Notes: generated by a model not told the origin, from the sequence alone. Positions 42,456 to 51,769 are shown, numbered from the stretch's first letter. The stretch: 64,000 nucleotides of DNA from Sphingobacterium sp. SYP-B4668 (GCF_027627455.1 NZ_CP115483.1:3162001-3226000); one strand, 5' to 3'. Numbers and translations are program-made.

Positions 42456-45083
42456 ATGAAACAAGTCAAGCTACTCGCTTTATTTTTACTCACCGTCATG
42501 GCTGTCCAGGCTCAGGAAAAGACTATCCAATTGGTGAAAGGCAGGTTTCCCTTAAAGGCGATTTTTAACCTTGTTCAGCAAGAACAACCCATCACATTAT
42601 TCTACAGTGATGATATTGTTCGTGACGACATGCATTACACCGTCACCAAGGATAGGATGTCAATAGAGTCCTTGCTACAGGAGGCTCTTCCTCCATTAAA
42701 ACTCGCGTATAAAAAGATAGCGGACAATATGATTATCGTACACGCCCAGATTAACGATCAGCGAGGGAAGCATGACAGGCTCACCGGAACGATAGTTGAT
42801 GATTATGGGCATCCCGTTACGTTTGCCACCATCAGACTTCTTCTCGGCGATCAGTTGTTGGCACTCTCCAATACCATAGAAGATGGTAGCTACAGCATTC
42901 GAAAGACACTCCAACAGGGTACCACCTATCAAATACAAATCAATTCGCTTAGCCACAAGAGCTTCTCTCATACTTTTCAGTATCCAGATACAGCGGCTAT
43001 CAGCCGGATAGTGTTACAGCAGCAAGCCAAACGCTTACAAACAGTCCATGTGACTGCACAAGTACCCCCATTCTCCAGGATTGCCGACCGTCTTATAGTC
43101 AATGTAGAAGGCACCATGCTTGAAAGTGGATTATCCACGTTAGAAATCCTTCAACAGTCGCCTGGCCTTTGGGTAGACGCCAACGGGAATATCAAAATAC
43201 GTGGTAACCAGAGCGTAAGGGTGATGATCAACGATATCCTTCAGCGTATGTCCAGCGAGCAATTGGCTGAATACCTTCGTTCTTTACCTTCTGAAAACAT
43301 AAAGAAAATAGAGATCATCCCCAATCCTGGTGCAGAATACGAGGCCGAAGGTACGGGTGGCATTGTCCGTATTATTTTGAAAAAAAATATCAACGATGGA
43401 TTTAAAGCCAATTTGTTGGCCCGTTATCTACAGCAACGGCGTGATCCTTATTTAAATACCGGTGCCATACTTGATTTTAAAAAGAACAAATTCTACATCA
43501 CAGCGGTTGGAGCTTATCTCAAGGACAATCGCAGTATTATTTCAAATTACGATGTATCCTATCCCGATCAAAGCAATTATCTCAGCAGCACGGATAGGAC
43601 TCGGTATCTCGACTCCTACAACAGTCGGATTACAGCTTCTTATGACATTACCGACAATCAAAATGTAAGCATACAGACCCTATGGATAGGTAATACCATC
43701 GATCAGGTTTTCAACACCCAGAATACACACCTCCTTAGCAATCAAACGTTAAGAAAGCAGACCGCCAATAACTGGGATACCCGCCAGAATATGCTCAATT
43801 CTACTCTCAACTACAATATCAGCTTGGATAGCGTCGGCACGTCGGTGAAGGTAATAGCCGATTACCTATCCAATAAGCATCGCGAATCAAATGATTATAC
43901 CATGCGCTCCGTAGATACCGACGAAACCGAGCGCTATATCAACCTTTCACCCAGTCTAACCGAGATATACAGCCTTCAAAGTGATTTCACGCGCTATTAC
44001 AGCAGTACACCATTCAACTGGATCGCCGGTGCCAAATTTGTGGGCACCAATCGATACAACGAAGTGCTCCGCAACAATAATATAGATGGGCAATGGATTA
44101 AAGACCCACGCTTGAGCAATGAATTTCAATATCGAGAAAATCTGTTTATGGCATACGGAGCCATCAATTACAAACGCTACAAGACCAGCGTCAAAATAGG
44201 TCTAAGAGCTGAGCAGACCTATATCAATGCCCTTTCCATCACTAACGGGGACCGAATCAACCAATCTTATATCAGTCTATTTCCCTCGATATACCTACTT
44301 CAAGAAGTTGGGGCAAAAAAACATTCTTTATATTTAAACTATGCCAAGCGGTTGCGAAGACCTTCGTTCAAGGATCTTAATCCTTACACCCTACAGATTG
44401 ACGACTTCATCCTATTGGAAGGAAATGCAGGATTGACACCAGAGTATATCCATAAGTTAGAAACGGGTTTCAGTCTAAAGAACGGATTGACGGCCGATGT
44501 TTACTTCGCCTACACAAAAGACAAGATTGCCTTATTCATGGAATCCATCAATAACAAGACATTAGCCTATCAATCTCACAATTTTAATTCCAGCATAGAC
44601 TACGGCGCTTCGCTATTTATTCCTTGGAACGTCAAAAAGTGGTGGTCTATACAAAGTAGTTTGGCTTGGTACAGGACTCGGTTTGAGTATGACAACGTTG
44701 ACCTCTCCCAACAGATTGTTCAGGCAAATTTGTCTCAGACATTCAAATTCAAAGATATTATGGATGCCAGTATCTATCTCGATTACATAAGTCCTACCTA
44801 CTTGGCCAATACCAAATATGCCGATCAATTCTATTCTAGCCTCCGGATATCTAAAAGTCTGTTGAGCAAGAAAGCCAAGATCACACTTATGTTGAATGAT
44901 ATATTCAATACCGCTCGGGAACATGAGATTACCGCTCATCAAGGCACGACGGCCTACTTCTATCAAAAACGCCCTACCCAGACTTTCGGCATGTCTATCA
45001 GTTATAGCATCTCAAAAGGCAAGAAGTTTGAAAACAAAAAAATAGAACAGAGCAATACCGACGAAAAAAACAGGACCAATTAG
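42456..45083 (+). CDS. TonB-dependent receptor with STN domain (outer membrane beta-barrel family)
   Basis: 875 residues from the ATG at 42456, which opens a signal peptide (KQVKLLALFLLTVMAVQAQ). The STN signalling domain spans about 20-90 (LKAIFNLVQQEQPITLFYSDDI). A carboxypeptidase-regulatory-like domain (LTGTIVDDYGHPVTFATIRLLL) spans about 105-190, and the plug about 200-310 (LEILQQSPGLWVDANGNIKI, EIIPNPGAEYEAEGTGGIV). The barrel is of the OMP_b-brl_3 type (NYAKRLRRPSFKDLNPY), not SusC-like, and there is no SusD partner. The ligand is unknown; linkage with murQ hints at a muropeptide or MurNAc-containing sugar, which is inference. Confidence 0.9.
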   Translation: MKQVKLLALFLLTVMAVQAQEKTIQLVKGRFPLKAIFNLVQQEQPITLFYSDDIVRDDMHYTVTKDRMSIESLLQEALPPLKLAYKKIADNMIIVHAQINDQRGKHDRLTGTIVDDYGHPVTFATIRLLLGDQLLALSNTIEDGSYSIRKTLQQGTTYQIQINSLSHKSFSHTFQYPDTAAISRIVLQQQAKRLQTVHVTAQVPPFSRIADRLIVNVEGTMLESGLSTLEILQQSPGLWVDANGNIKIRGNQSVRVMINDILQRMSSEQLAEYLRSLPSENIKKIEIIPNPGAEYEAEGTGGIVRIILKKNINDGFKANLLARYLQQRRDPYLNTGAILDFKKNKFYITAVGAYLKDNRSIISNYDVSYPDQSNYLSSTDRTRYLDSYNSRITASYDITDNQNVSIQTLWIGNTIDQVFNTQNTHLLSNQTLRKQTANNWDTRQNMLNSTLNYNISLDSVGTSVKVIADYLSNKHRESNDYTMRSVDTDETERYINLSPSLTEIYSLQSDFTRYYSSTPFNWIAGAKFVGTNRYNEVLRNNNIDGQWIKDPRLSNEFQYRENLFMAYGAINYKRYKTSVKIGLRAEQTYINALSITNGDRINQSYISLFPSIYLLQEVGAKKHSLYLNYAKRLRRPSFKDLNPYTLQIDDFILLEGNAGLTPEYIHKLETGFSLKNGLTADVYFAYTKDKIALFMESINNKTLAYQSHNFNSSIDYGASLFIPWNVKKWWSIQSSLAWYRTRFEYDNVDLSQQIVQANLSQTFKFKDIMDASIYLDYISPTYLANTKYADQFYSSLRISKSLLSKKAKITLMLNDIFNTAREHEITAHQGTTAYFYQKRPTQTFGMSISYSISKGKKFENKKIEQSNTDEKNRTN

Positions 45084-45102
45084 TGGCCATTTTGGCCACT
45101 AA
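45080..45102 (+). terminator. Perfect hairpin across the receptor stop codon
   Basis: TTAGTGGCCA (45080-45089) and TGGCCACTAA (45093-45102) pair exactly with a 3-base loop. The stop codon TAG (45081-45083) is inside the left arm. No T-run follows, so it could be a terminator of imperfect kind, an mRNA-end stabiliser or a protein site. Confidence 0.45.
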
Positions 45103-45516
45103 TCATCATTTGTACAGTCGATTGCGTCCTTATTCTACCTGTCGCCACTGTGGTATTCTTCATCTGTCACATCCGCTAGACATACAGCCGTCCCCCTTTT
45201 CCCTTCCGTGATGGCCACCTGCATGAATTTACTGTTGGCACTTGCTCCATGCCTGTTACCATAAATAAGGCTAGTAAGATCATTTTTATATTTCCCATGT
45301 TTTTGCTTCTTAACTAACGTCTTACTTCCGTACAATGCTCTATATATCGCTCTCCAATATGGTTATAGGAATTACGGTTTTGAGTACCACTTTTACTTAC
45401 CGTATACCATTGCTATATCCTTAAGACCATTTGATGTATATATAATCTATGCAAAAAAACAGTATGATATTAAACTAAAATTTTAAAATAATTTAAAATT
45501 AAGTGTTATAATAAAC
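45103..45516. other. Non-coding region upstream of the carotenoid operon
   Basis: Mostly AT-rich sequence. On the minus strand 45135-45335 is open for 66 codons, and in another frame 45176-45298 encodes a short signal-peptide-like start (MGNIKMILLALFMVTGMEQ). Neither is convincing alone; see findings. No repeat or RNA gene is recognised. Confidence 0.3.
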
Positions 45517-45524
45517 TATATTTG
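45517..45524 (+). promoter_or_regulatory. Bacteroidota -7 element of the carotenoid operon
   Basis: TATATTTG matches TAnnTTTG exactly and lies 27 bases before the crtI ATG. A TTTA at 45492-45495 is 21 bases upstream in the -33 position. The surroundings are strongly AT-rich. Confidence 0.5.
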
Positions 45525-45551
45525 AAAATAAATAGTATTAAAACATACCAA

Positions 45552-47027
45552 ATGAATACATCTATCATCGGAACTGGCATTTCAGGGCTATCAGCAGCTT
45601 GCTACTTAGCAAAGTCAGGCCATCAGGTGCACGTTTATGAAAAGAATAGTGATGTAGGTGGCCGTGCGCGACAGTTCAAGAGTGATGGATTTACCTTTGA
45701 TATGGGCCCCAGTTGGTATTGGATGCCTGATGTCTTCGAGTCCTTCTTTGCCGATTTTGGTTATCAAGTATCCGACTTTTACCAACTCAAGCGCCTAGAC
45801 CCCTCCTATTCCGTAGTATTTAAGGATACCAGTATAGATATTCCAGCTTCCCTAGCCCAACTGTATACACTTTTTGAAAGTATAGAACCTGGGGCGAGTA
45901 TGCAGCTCCAAAAATTTCTCAAGCGTGCGAAGCACAAGTATGAGATTGGTATGGGTAAATATGCCTCCTTACCCTCCCTTAGCATTAAAGAATTTCTGCA
46001 AATCGATGCACTGATGGCCTTACCTAGATTGGATATATTGTCCAATATGGAACGTCATATCCATACTCACTTCAAGCACCCTTATCTGCGTAAGATTATG
46101 GAGTTTCCGGTACTATTCTTGGGAGCTATGCCCGATCGTATACCCGCTATGTACAGTTTGATGAACTATGCCGATGCTTCTTTAGGCACTTGGTACCCAA
46201 AGGGTGGCATGTATCGCATCATAGACGCACTGTACACACTGGCCAAGCGGCTGGGAGTGCAGTTTCATCTCAATAGTGAAGTATCGGGATTTGGCATCAA
46301 TCATAGACAATTATCCAGCATTCAGGTCCAAGGCCAAGCCATAGCCACTGATTTCGTGATTGCTAGCGGTGATTATCAGCATATGGAGAGCCTACTTCCA
46401 GATGCCTTACGCAATTATAGTACGTCCTATTGGCATAGCAGGGAGATGTCACCCACCAGCCTCATTTACTATCTGGGTATAGACAAGCGCCTACCATTAT
46501 CCCATCACACGCTATTCTTTGACAGCGATTTCGACGCTCATGCCAAAGCGCTCTATGAGCAGCCTCGATGGCCCGATCAGCCGATGTTTTATGTATGCGC
46601 ACCTTCTGTGACCGATCCTTCCGTAGCTCCTGCAGGACATGAAAACCTCTTCATCTTGATTCCGCTTGCTGCAGGCTTAGAAAGTGGCATTGAAGACTAC
46701 ACCCCTCGCTACCTAGATCAAATATTGGCACGTATGGAAACCAGACTTGGCACTGCTATCCGTCCGCATATCTGCTATCAAAAAAGCTATACCATACACG
46801 ATTTCAAGCGAGACTACCATGCTTATAAAGGGAATGCTTATGGGCTTGCGAATACACTCAAGCAAACCGCTATTGGCAAACCCATGATGCAGAACAAAAA
46901 GTTGGAGAATCTTCTATACTGTGGGCAGCTATCCGTCCCCGGTCCAGGAGTACCTCCCGCCCTGCTATCCGGCAAGATTGCCGCAGCACAAGCCGTTAAA
47001 TACGCCTCTTCACATATCCTTATATAA
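45552..47027 (+). CDS. crtI: Phytoene desaturase
   Basis: 491 residues from the ATG at 45552 (NTSIIGTGISGL); the frame is open ten codons further upstream. The FAD-binding motif IGTGISGLSAACYLAKSGHQVHVYEKN opens the protein, followed by VGGRARQFKSDGFTFDMGPSWY. The C-terminal CrtI signature is CGQLSVPGPGVPPALLSGKIAA. CrtI carries out four desaturations from phytoene to lycopene. First gene of crtI-crtB-idi-crtZ-crtY; crtB starts 10 bases after it. Confidence 0.95.
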   Translation: MNTSIIGTGISGLSAACYLAKSGHQVHVYEKNSDVGGRARQFKSDGFTFDMGPSWYWMPDVFESFFADFGYQVSDFYQLKRLDPSYSVVFKDTSIDIPASLAQLYTLFESIEPGASMQLQKFLKRAKHKYEIGMGKYASLPSLSIKEFLQIDALMALPRLDILSNMERHIHTHFKHPYLRKIMEFPVLFLGAMPDRIPAMYSLMNYADASLGTWYPKGGMYRIIDALYTLAKRLGVQFHLNSEVSGFGINHRQLSSIQVQGQAIATDFVIASGDYQHMESLLPDALRNYSTSYWHSREMSPTSLIYYLGIDKRLPLSHHTLFFDSDFDAHAKALYEQPRWPDQPMFYVCAPSVTDPSVAPAGHENLFILIPLAAGLESGIEDYTPRYLDQILARMETRLGTAIRPHICYQKSYTIHDFKRDYHAYKGNAYGLANTLKQTAIGKPMMQNKKLENLLYCGQLSVPGPGVPPALLSGKIAAAQAVKYASSHILI

Positions 47028-47037
47028 TCTCACTGCT

Positions 47038-47895
47038 ATGGACAACTTCAAGATATTCAACACACTATGTCAACGCTATAGCAAACAGGTGACTGAATTG
47101 TATAGCTCTTCCTTTAGCAGGGCTATCTGTGTACTACATCCCGACCTTCATGCACCCATCTATGGGATTTATGGATTTGTGCGTATTGCCGATGAAATCG
47201 TAGATACCTTTCACGATTATGACAAAAAGAAGCTACTCAACGATTTCAAAAGAGACACTTTTGAAGCCATCAACAGTGGTCTCAGCACCAATCCTGTATT
47301 GCATAGCTTTCAAGCTGTCGTTCAGCAATACGATATTCCACAAGCATACATCATTTCTTTCTTTGACAGTATGTATGCCGATTTGGATAAGACTTATTGG
47401 AAAAACCAAGAAGAGCTGGACACTTATATCTACGGTTCTGCCGAAGTAGTGGGTTTGATGTGCCTTTCCGTATTCTGTAATGGTGACCAGGAGCAAGTAC
47501 AGCGCCTTACCCCTTCTGCCCGAGCGTTGGGTGCCGCCTTTCAAAAAGTCAATTTCCTACGAGACCTCCGCCAAGATGCTTATGACCTAGGGAGGCGGTA
47601 CTTCCATGATATCAATCTGGAGCAATTCGACCACCAGACCAAGTTCAAAATCGAGCAACAAATCGCACAAGACTTTGATTCGGCTTACGGTGGAGTGATG
47701 CAATTGCCCAACAAGGCGCGATATGGCGTATTGTTAGCCTACCGCTACTATTGGTGTCTATTCAACAAAATCCGTCGCCTGCCACCCGAGGAGGTCATCA
47801 ACACCCGTATCCGCATATCCGACTACAAAAAATTATACTTGCTCATGCACACTGGCTTAAGAAGCCAGTTTAGCATGCAGCGCACACATCCTTAA
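47038..47895 (+). CDS. crtB: Phytoene synthase
   Basis: 285 residues from the ATG at 47038; the frame is open far upstream inside crtI, but this start matches family length. The two diphosphate-binding aspartate motifs are RIADEIVDTF (about residue 46) and NFLRDLRQDAYDLGRRYF (about 170-187). It condenses two geranylgeranyl diphosphates to phytoene. No geranylgeranyl diphosphate synthase gene is in the cluster, so that enzyme is encoded elsewhere. Confidence 0.94.
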   Translation: MDNFKIFNTLCQRYSKQVTELYSSSFSRAICVLHPDLHAPIYGIYGFVRIADEIVDTFHDYDKKKLLNDFKRDTFEAINSGLSTNPVLHSFQAVVQQYDIPQAYIISFFDSMYADLDKTYWKNQEELDTYIYGSAEVVGLMCLSVFCNGDQEQVQRLTPSARALGAAFQKVNFLRDLRQDAYDLGRRYFHDINLEQFDHQTKFKIEQQIAQDFDSAYGGVMQLPNKARYGVLLAYRYYWCLFNKIRRLPPEEVINTRIRISDYKKLYLLMHTGLRSQFSMQRTHP

Positions 47896-47908
47896 TAGCT
47901 ATTACCTT

Positions 47909-48430
47909 ATGTCACTCACACACGATCTGATTCTTGTCAATGCCGAAGATGTCCAAATCGGGACCAGCAACAAAGCAGATGCTCATTACAATGGCACCCT
48001 TCACCGTGCATTTTCCATTTTGATTTTTGACACCAAGGGCCGTATGCTCTTACAGCGCCGTGCCCAGCACAAATACCATAGCCCTGGGTTATGGACCAAT
48101 GCCTGTTGTAGCCACCCAGCACCGGGTGAAGACACCGAGTCAGCGGCACATCGGCGGCTTTGGGAAGAACTCCGCTTTGATTGCCCCCTTACTTTTCAGT
48201 ATCATTTTACCTACCGGGCCCTACTTGACAATGGACTCATCGAGCACGAGCTTGACCACGTTTACACCGGTGTATATGAAGGCCCTATATCGCCCAATCC
48301 CGACGAGGTAGATAGCTACGCGTATATTGAGGTGGCCCAGCTTGCTCAATATATCAAGGCCTATCCCGATTGCTACACGGTATGGTTCAAGCTTATATTT
48401 GAGCGTTATCTCCAATACCCTCACCTCTAA
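47909..48430 (+). CDS. idi: Isopentenyl-diphosphate delta-isomerase, type I
   Basis: A 173-residue Nudix-fold isomerase (E. coli Idi has 182). The catalytic cysteine lies in TNACCSHP at about residues 64-71, and the catalytic glutamate in EHELDHVYTG at about residue 112. The Nudix-like metal site is AAHRRLWEEL. It interconverts isopentenyl and dimethylallyl diphosphate and supplies the starter for the carotenoid backbone. Placed between crtB (13 bases) and crtZ (11 bases), so its level is tied to pigment synthesis. Confidence 0.94.
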   Translation: MSLTHDLILVNAEDVQIGTSNKADAHYNGTLHRAFSILIFDTKGRMLLQRRAQHKYHSPGLWTNACCSHPAPGEDTESAAHRRLWEELRFDCPLTFQYHFTYRALLDNGLIEHELDHVYTGVYEGPISPNPDEVDSYAYIEVAQLAQYIKAYPDCYTVWFKLIFERYLQYPHL

Positions 48431-48441
48431 ATCCTATCACT

Positions 48442-48924
48442 ATGCATTGGTTACTTGGTATATCCATTACGATTGTCACTTTCTGCACGATGGAGGGCAT
48501 TACTTGGCTCACCCATCGCTACATTATGCACGGATTCCTCTGGTACCTCCATAAAGATCACCACCAGCCCCACAATAGTAAGCTGGAGCGAAATGATTGG
48601 TTTGCCTTTATATTTGCGGTGCCCTGTATTATCCTCTTCTACTACGGTGGTGTCCAAGGTCATACCTGGCTCACCTATATCGCTATGGGTATATTGCTGT
48701 ACGGAATTGCCTATTTCTTAGTCCATGATGTTATCATCCATCAACGCATTAAGTGGTTGCGCAATTCCAAAAATAGCTATATTAGGGCTATGCGTTGGGG
48801 GCACAAGATGCACCACAAATATCTAGACGCAGCTCCTGGCGAATCTTTCGGATTCTTATGGGTCGAAAAAAAATATAGAGACAAAATCAAAGCAGACGAT
48901 TCCAAGTATGGCAAAAAGGGATAA
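48442..48924 (+). CDS. crtZ: Beta-carotene hydroxylase
   Basis: A 160-residue membrane di-iron hydroxylase of the fatty acid hydroxylase superfamily. The histidine clusters are HRYIMH, HKDHHQPH, HDVIIH and HKMHHKYL, which bind the two irons. Hydrophobic segments include LLGISITIVTFCTMEGITWLT and IAMGILLYGIAYFLVH. It adds hydroxyls to the rings of beta-carotene, giving zeaxanthin. It overlaps crtY by 17 bases. Confidence 0.94.
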   Translation: MHWLLGISITIVTFCTMEGITWLTHRYIMHGFLWYLHKDHHQPHNSKLERNDWFAFIFAVPCIILFYYGGVQGHTWLTYIAMGILLYGIAYFLVHDVIIHQRIKWLRNSKNSYIRAMRWGHKMHHKYLDAAPGESFGFLWVEKKYRDKIKADDSKYGKKG

Positions 48925-50074
48925 TTATTTCGATTATATTATTGTGGGAGCAGGTCTTTCCGGCATCAGTCTTGCCCACCGTCTGATTCCGCACCTGCAA
49001 AATACCGGTAAAAGGTTGTTGCTGCTGGACCGGGGGTTAGATTCTTATCCCGAGCGTACATGGTCATTTTGGGAAGCAGCTGATAGTATACCAAGCAGCT
49101 TGATCGAAGCCAACTGGCTGCAGATACGTATTCTAGACGAAACTGTCAATATCCAGACGCCAACAGCTCCATACCACTACAAATCCATTCGCTCCACACG
49201 TTGGCGAGCACATTATCTGCAGATTATTGCCGCGCAGACACAGATTACAATTATTGAAGAAGCAGTGCTTGATATTCAGCAAACCTTAGACGAGGTCAGC
49301 GTCCATACGGCCACTAGCTCCTACCAAACCCTCCATCTGTTTGACAGCCGCTTTGCTCCAGTACTTGACATTCCCGATTATGTCACCACCCTTTGGCAAC
49401 AGTTTTATGGGTGCTACATCCGCACGAAATATGCAGCATTGGACCCAAATACTGCCGTTCTGATGGATTTTAGAGCCTCGCAACAGGAGCATATTGCCTT
49501 TTTCTATATGCTCCCATCTGATAGTCATACTGCTTTGGTCGAATACACCTTATTCACTGACCGACCGAAAGAATTTTCATACTTCAAGCGTCAGCTATCC
49601 GACTACCTTGATCAGCACTTTGGACATGGAAATTATGAAATTATTCGTGAAGAAGAGGGCAATATTCCGATGAGTAGCTACCGGTTCCCAAGGCGCGACG
49701 GTCGCATCTTTTATATTGGCACCGCTGGGGGATGTACCAAGCCCTCCACTGGCTACACCTTCTACTACGTACAGCAACAGATTCATGAATTAGGAAGATT
49801 GATTGAAAAAGGTTATCTGAATACTTACGGGCGATATTCTTGGCCAATGCGTCGATTCCATTTTTACGATAGCATACTCTTGCAGATCCTGTCTGAGCAG
49901 CCCCATATTGGACATACCATCTTTGTCCGTCTCTTCCGTCGTAATCCCACTTCTAGGATCTTTAAGTTCCTCAACAATGATACTACTTTATGGGAAGAAA
50001 TCAAGCTCTTCAGCACCCTGCCTATTGGACTTTTCAGTCGGTATGCTATGCGCATCCTCTTCAAGCATAGATAA
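48908..50074 (+). CDS. crtY: Lycopene beta-cyclase
   Basis: A 388-residue FAD-dependent cyclase. The dinucleotide motif YIIVGAGLSGISLAHRLIP is at residues 10-28, and the family stretch PERTWSFWE at about 48-56 is typical of CrtY. YRFPRRDGRIFYIGTAGGCTKPSTGYTF at about 258-285 is the conserved second region. It cyclises both ends of lycopene to beta-carotene. Last gene of the cluster, ending 4 bases from the convergent MarR gene, so there is no room for a separate terminator. Confidence 0.94.
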   Translation: MAKRDNYFDYIIVGAGLSGISLAHRLIPHLQNTGKRLLLLDRGLDSYPERTWSFWEAADSIPSSLIEANWLQIRILDETVNIQTPTAPYHYKSIRSTRWRAHYLQIIAAQTQITIIEEAVLDIQQTLDEVSVHTATSSYQTLHLFDSRFAPVLDIPDYVTTLWQQFYGCYIRTKYAALDPNTAVLMDFRASQQEHIAFFYMLPSDSHTALVEYTLFTDRPKEFSYFKRQLSDYLDQHFGHGNYEIIREEEGNIPMSSYRFPRRDGRIFYIGTAGGCTKPSTGYTFYYVQQQIHELGRLIEKGYLNTYGRYSWPMRRFHFYDSILLQILSEQPHIGHTIFVRLFRRNPTSRIFKFLNNDTTLWEEIKLFSTLPIGLFSRYAMRILFKHR

Positions 50075-50078
50075 GAAT

Positions 50079-50744
50079 CTATCGGTTGCCTTGGTTCGGC
50101 ATAAAGTCTTCGAGCGTATGCTTGCCTTTCTGCCCGTATAGGTCGTGGTGATGGTGATCCAGCTTAGCCATAAGATGTGTCAATAACTGGCGCTCTGTAT
50201 TGTTGAGTGTGCCTGAGACTACATCGCCCACCCGTTTCATCTTGGGCAGTATATCGATAAGGACACGCCTTCCCAGGGGTGATATTGCAATGGGCTTAGA
50301 ACGCTTATCACCCGTCTTTTCAGCTTCCACGATGAGCCCCATGCGCATCAGCCTCTTGATAACCTCATTGCCCGATGCTTTTTCCATGATATTCTTACGG
50401 ATCAGCTCCGACTGCGGAAGCTTGTCATAGGTAAAGAGCACCATTAAGTAAGTAAACTCTTCAGGAGTCTGCAAAGGTGTATCCTCAAAGGCCAATTTGA
50501 TGTAATTCTTGGCATATCGGTATAACATCACCAACAATTTACCCACATCTTCGGTTGGCCTATCACGTTCCATGACAGGCGTATAATCCCCGCCTATCTT
50601 TCGCATTTGTGAATTTTTCGCCGTCTGATTGACCTTCATAAAAGCCACAAAGCCTTCATAAGTAGCATCGTCGGGGTAGTTGGCACAATATAGATCTAAC
50701 TCTTCTATTACTTCTACCAACAATTTTTTGGGAATCATGGTCAT
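50079..50744 (-). CDS. MarR family transcriptional regulator
   Basis: A 221-residue regulator, longer than a typical MarR (about 150). The winged helix is at about 100-165 (LMVLFTYDKLPQSELIRKNIM, EVIKRLMRMGLIVEAEKTGDKRSKPIAISPLG). N- and C-terminal helices (LLVEVIEELDLYCANYPDDATY; LTHLMAKLDHHHHDLYG) should form the dimer. The histidine run HHHHD near the C-terminus might bind metal. Such a gene beside carotenoid clusters in this group makes it a candidate regulator of crt genes, but this is not shown here. Confidence 0.88.
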   Translation of the reverse strand: MTMIPKKLLVEVIEELDLYCANYPDDATYEGFVAFMKVNQTAKNSQMRKIGGDYTPVMERDRPTEDVGKLLVMLYRYAKNYIKLAFEDTPLQTPEEFTYLMVLFTYDKLPQSELIRKNIMEKASGNEVIKRLMRMGLIVEAEKTGDKRSKPIAISPLGRRVLIDILPKMKRVGDVVSGTLNNTERQLLTHLMAKLDHHHHDLYGQKGKHTLEDFMPNQGNR

Positions 50745-50910
50745 TGTCTGTGTATTGAATACCGTACAAAAGTAACAAATAGAATGTAAACACTCCCACT
50801 CGCCAACCGATTTATACGCTTACTTTCGGGCTCGGTGTATAGCTTTACTATATGTATACTTAACTTTTCCACTCTGCATGCACAAGGTAGCTATTCGGTT
50901 AAGATATTTT

Positions 50911-50941
50911 TTTAAAAATTCCACTTTCGAAGGTAAATTTG
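50911..50941 (+). promoter_or_regulatory. Bacteroidota-type promoter for the PAP2 gene
   Basis: TTTA (50911-50914), a 19-base spacer and TAAATTTG (50934-50941) lie about 42 bases before the start codon at 50984. Confidence 0.45.
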
Positions 50942-50983
50942 ACTTCATTTTTATACCTTCATATCCAGCTAACATATCCTCGT

Positions 50984-51769
50984 ATGAATCCTACAAAAAC
51001 AATCCATCTTCTCAGGTACATCTGTGCATTTGGATATTTGCTTTGTTGTCTAAGTATGGTTCATGCGCAACAGGCAATATCTGCTTGTCAAGATAGTAGC
51101 ATTACCCCCGTCCCTTTTCTCCAACGTATCCCATACAAACAGTTAGTACTCCCAGTAGGTCTGATGACCTATGGAATCATAGCCCTAGAAAGCCATTTCC
51201 TCATCGGCCAGAACCAAGAAATCCGAAACGAGCTACAAGAAAATATAGACCGCAAATTTACAGTGGATGATTTTAGTCAATACGCAAGCACAGCAAGCGT
51301 CTTCATTCTAGATATGGCCGGTGTCAAAGCCAAACATAACCTAAAACAGCGCTTCTTTACAACTGCAGTATCACACGCCATTATGGCTGCCACTGTTATG
51401 AGCGTCAAAAATACGGGCACGGTATGGCGCCCCGATAGCTCCGCCAACAACTCTTTTCCTTCTGGACACACTGCTACAGCTTTTATTGGCGCAGAATTGC
51501 TTTGGCAAGAATATAGAAATCAATCTATCTGGTATGGAATAGCGGGTTATACAGTCGCGGCCGGGACAGGTTTTTTCCGTATGTACAACAATAAACACTG
51601 GCTATCTGACGTGGCCATGGGAGCCGGAATAGGCATCTTAAGCACTAAAATAGCTTACTGGTTGCTTCCTTTAGTAGACTACAAATTTAAAGGAAAAAGC
51701 AGGGACTATATTCTCTTGCCTAGCTATAATGGTCGACAGATAAGTCTGGTTGGGAGTTTAACCTTTTAG
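50984..51769 (+). CDS. PAP2 family membrane-associated phosphatase
   Basis: 261 residues from the ATG at 50984, preferred over an upstream TTG because it starts a signal segment (LLRYICAFGYLLCCLSMVHAQ). The three phosphatase motifs are complete: KNTGTVWRP (KX6RP), PSGH and RMYNNKHWLSD (RX5HX3D). It would remove phosphate from lipids such as phosphatidate, undecaprenyl diphosphate or isoprenoid diphosphates at the membrane. The placement after the carotenoid cluster may be chance. Confidence 0.87.
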   Translation: MNPTKTIHLLRYICAFGYLLCCLSMVHAQQAISACQDSSITPVPFLQRIPYKQLVLPVGLMTYGIIALESHFLIGQNQEIRNELQENIDRKFTVDDFSQYASTASVFILDMAGVKAKHNLKQRFFTTAVSHAIMAATVMSVKNTGTVWRPDSSANNSFPSGHTATAFIGAELLWQEYRNQSIWYGIAGYTVAAGTGFFRMYNNKHWLSDVAMGAGIGILSTKIAYWLLPLVDYKFKGKSRDYILLPSYNGRQISLVGSLTF

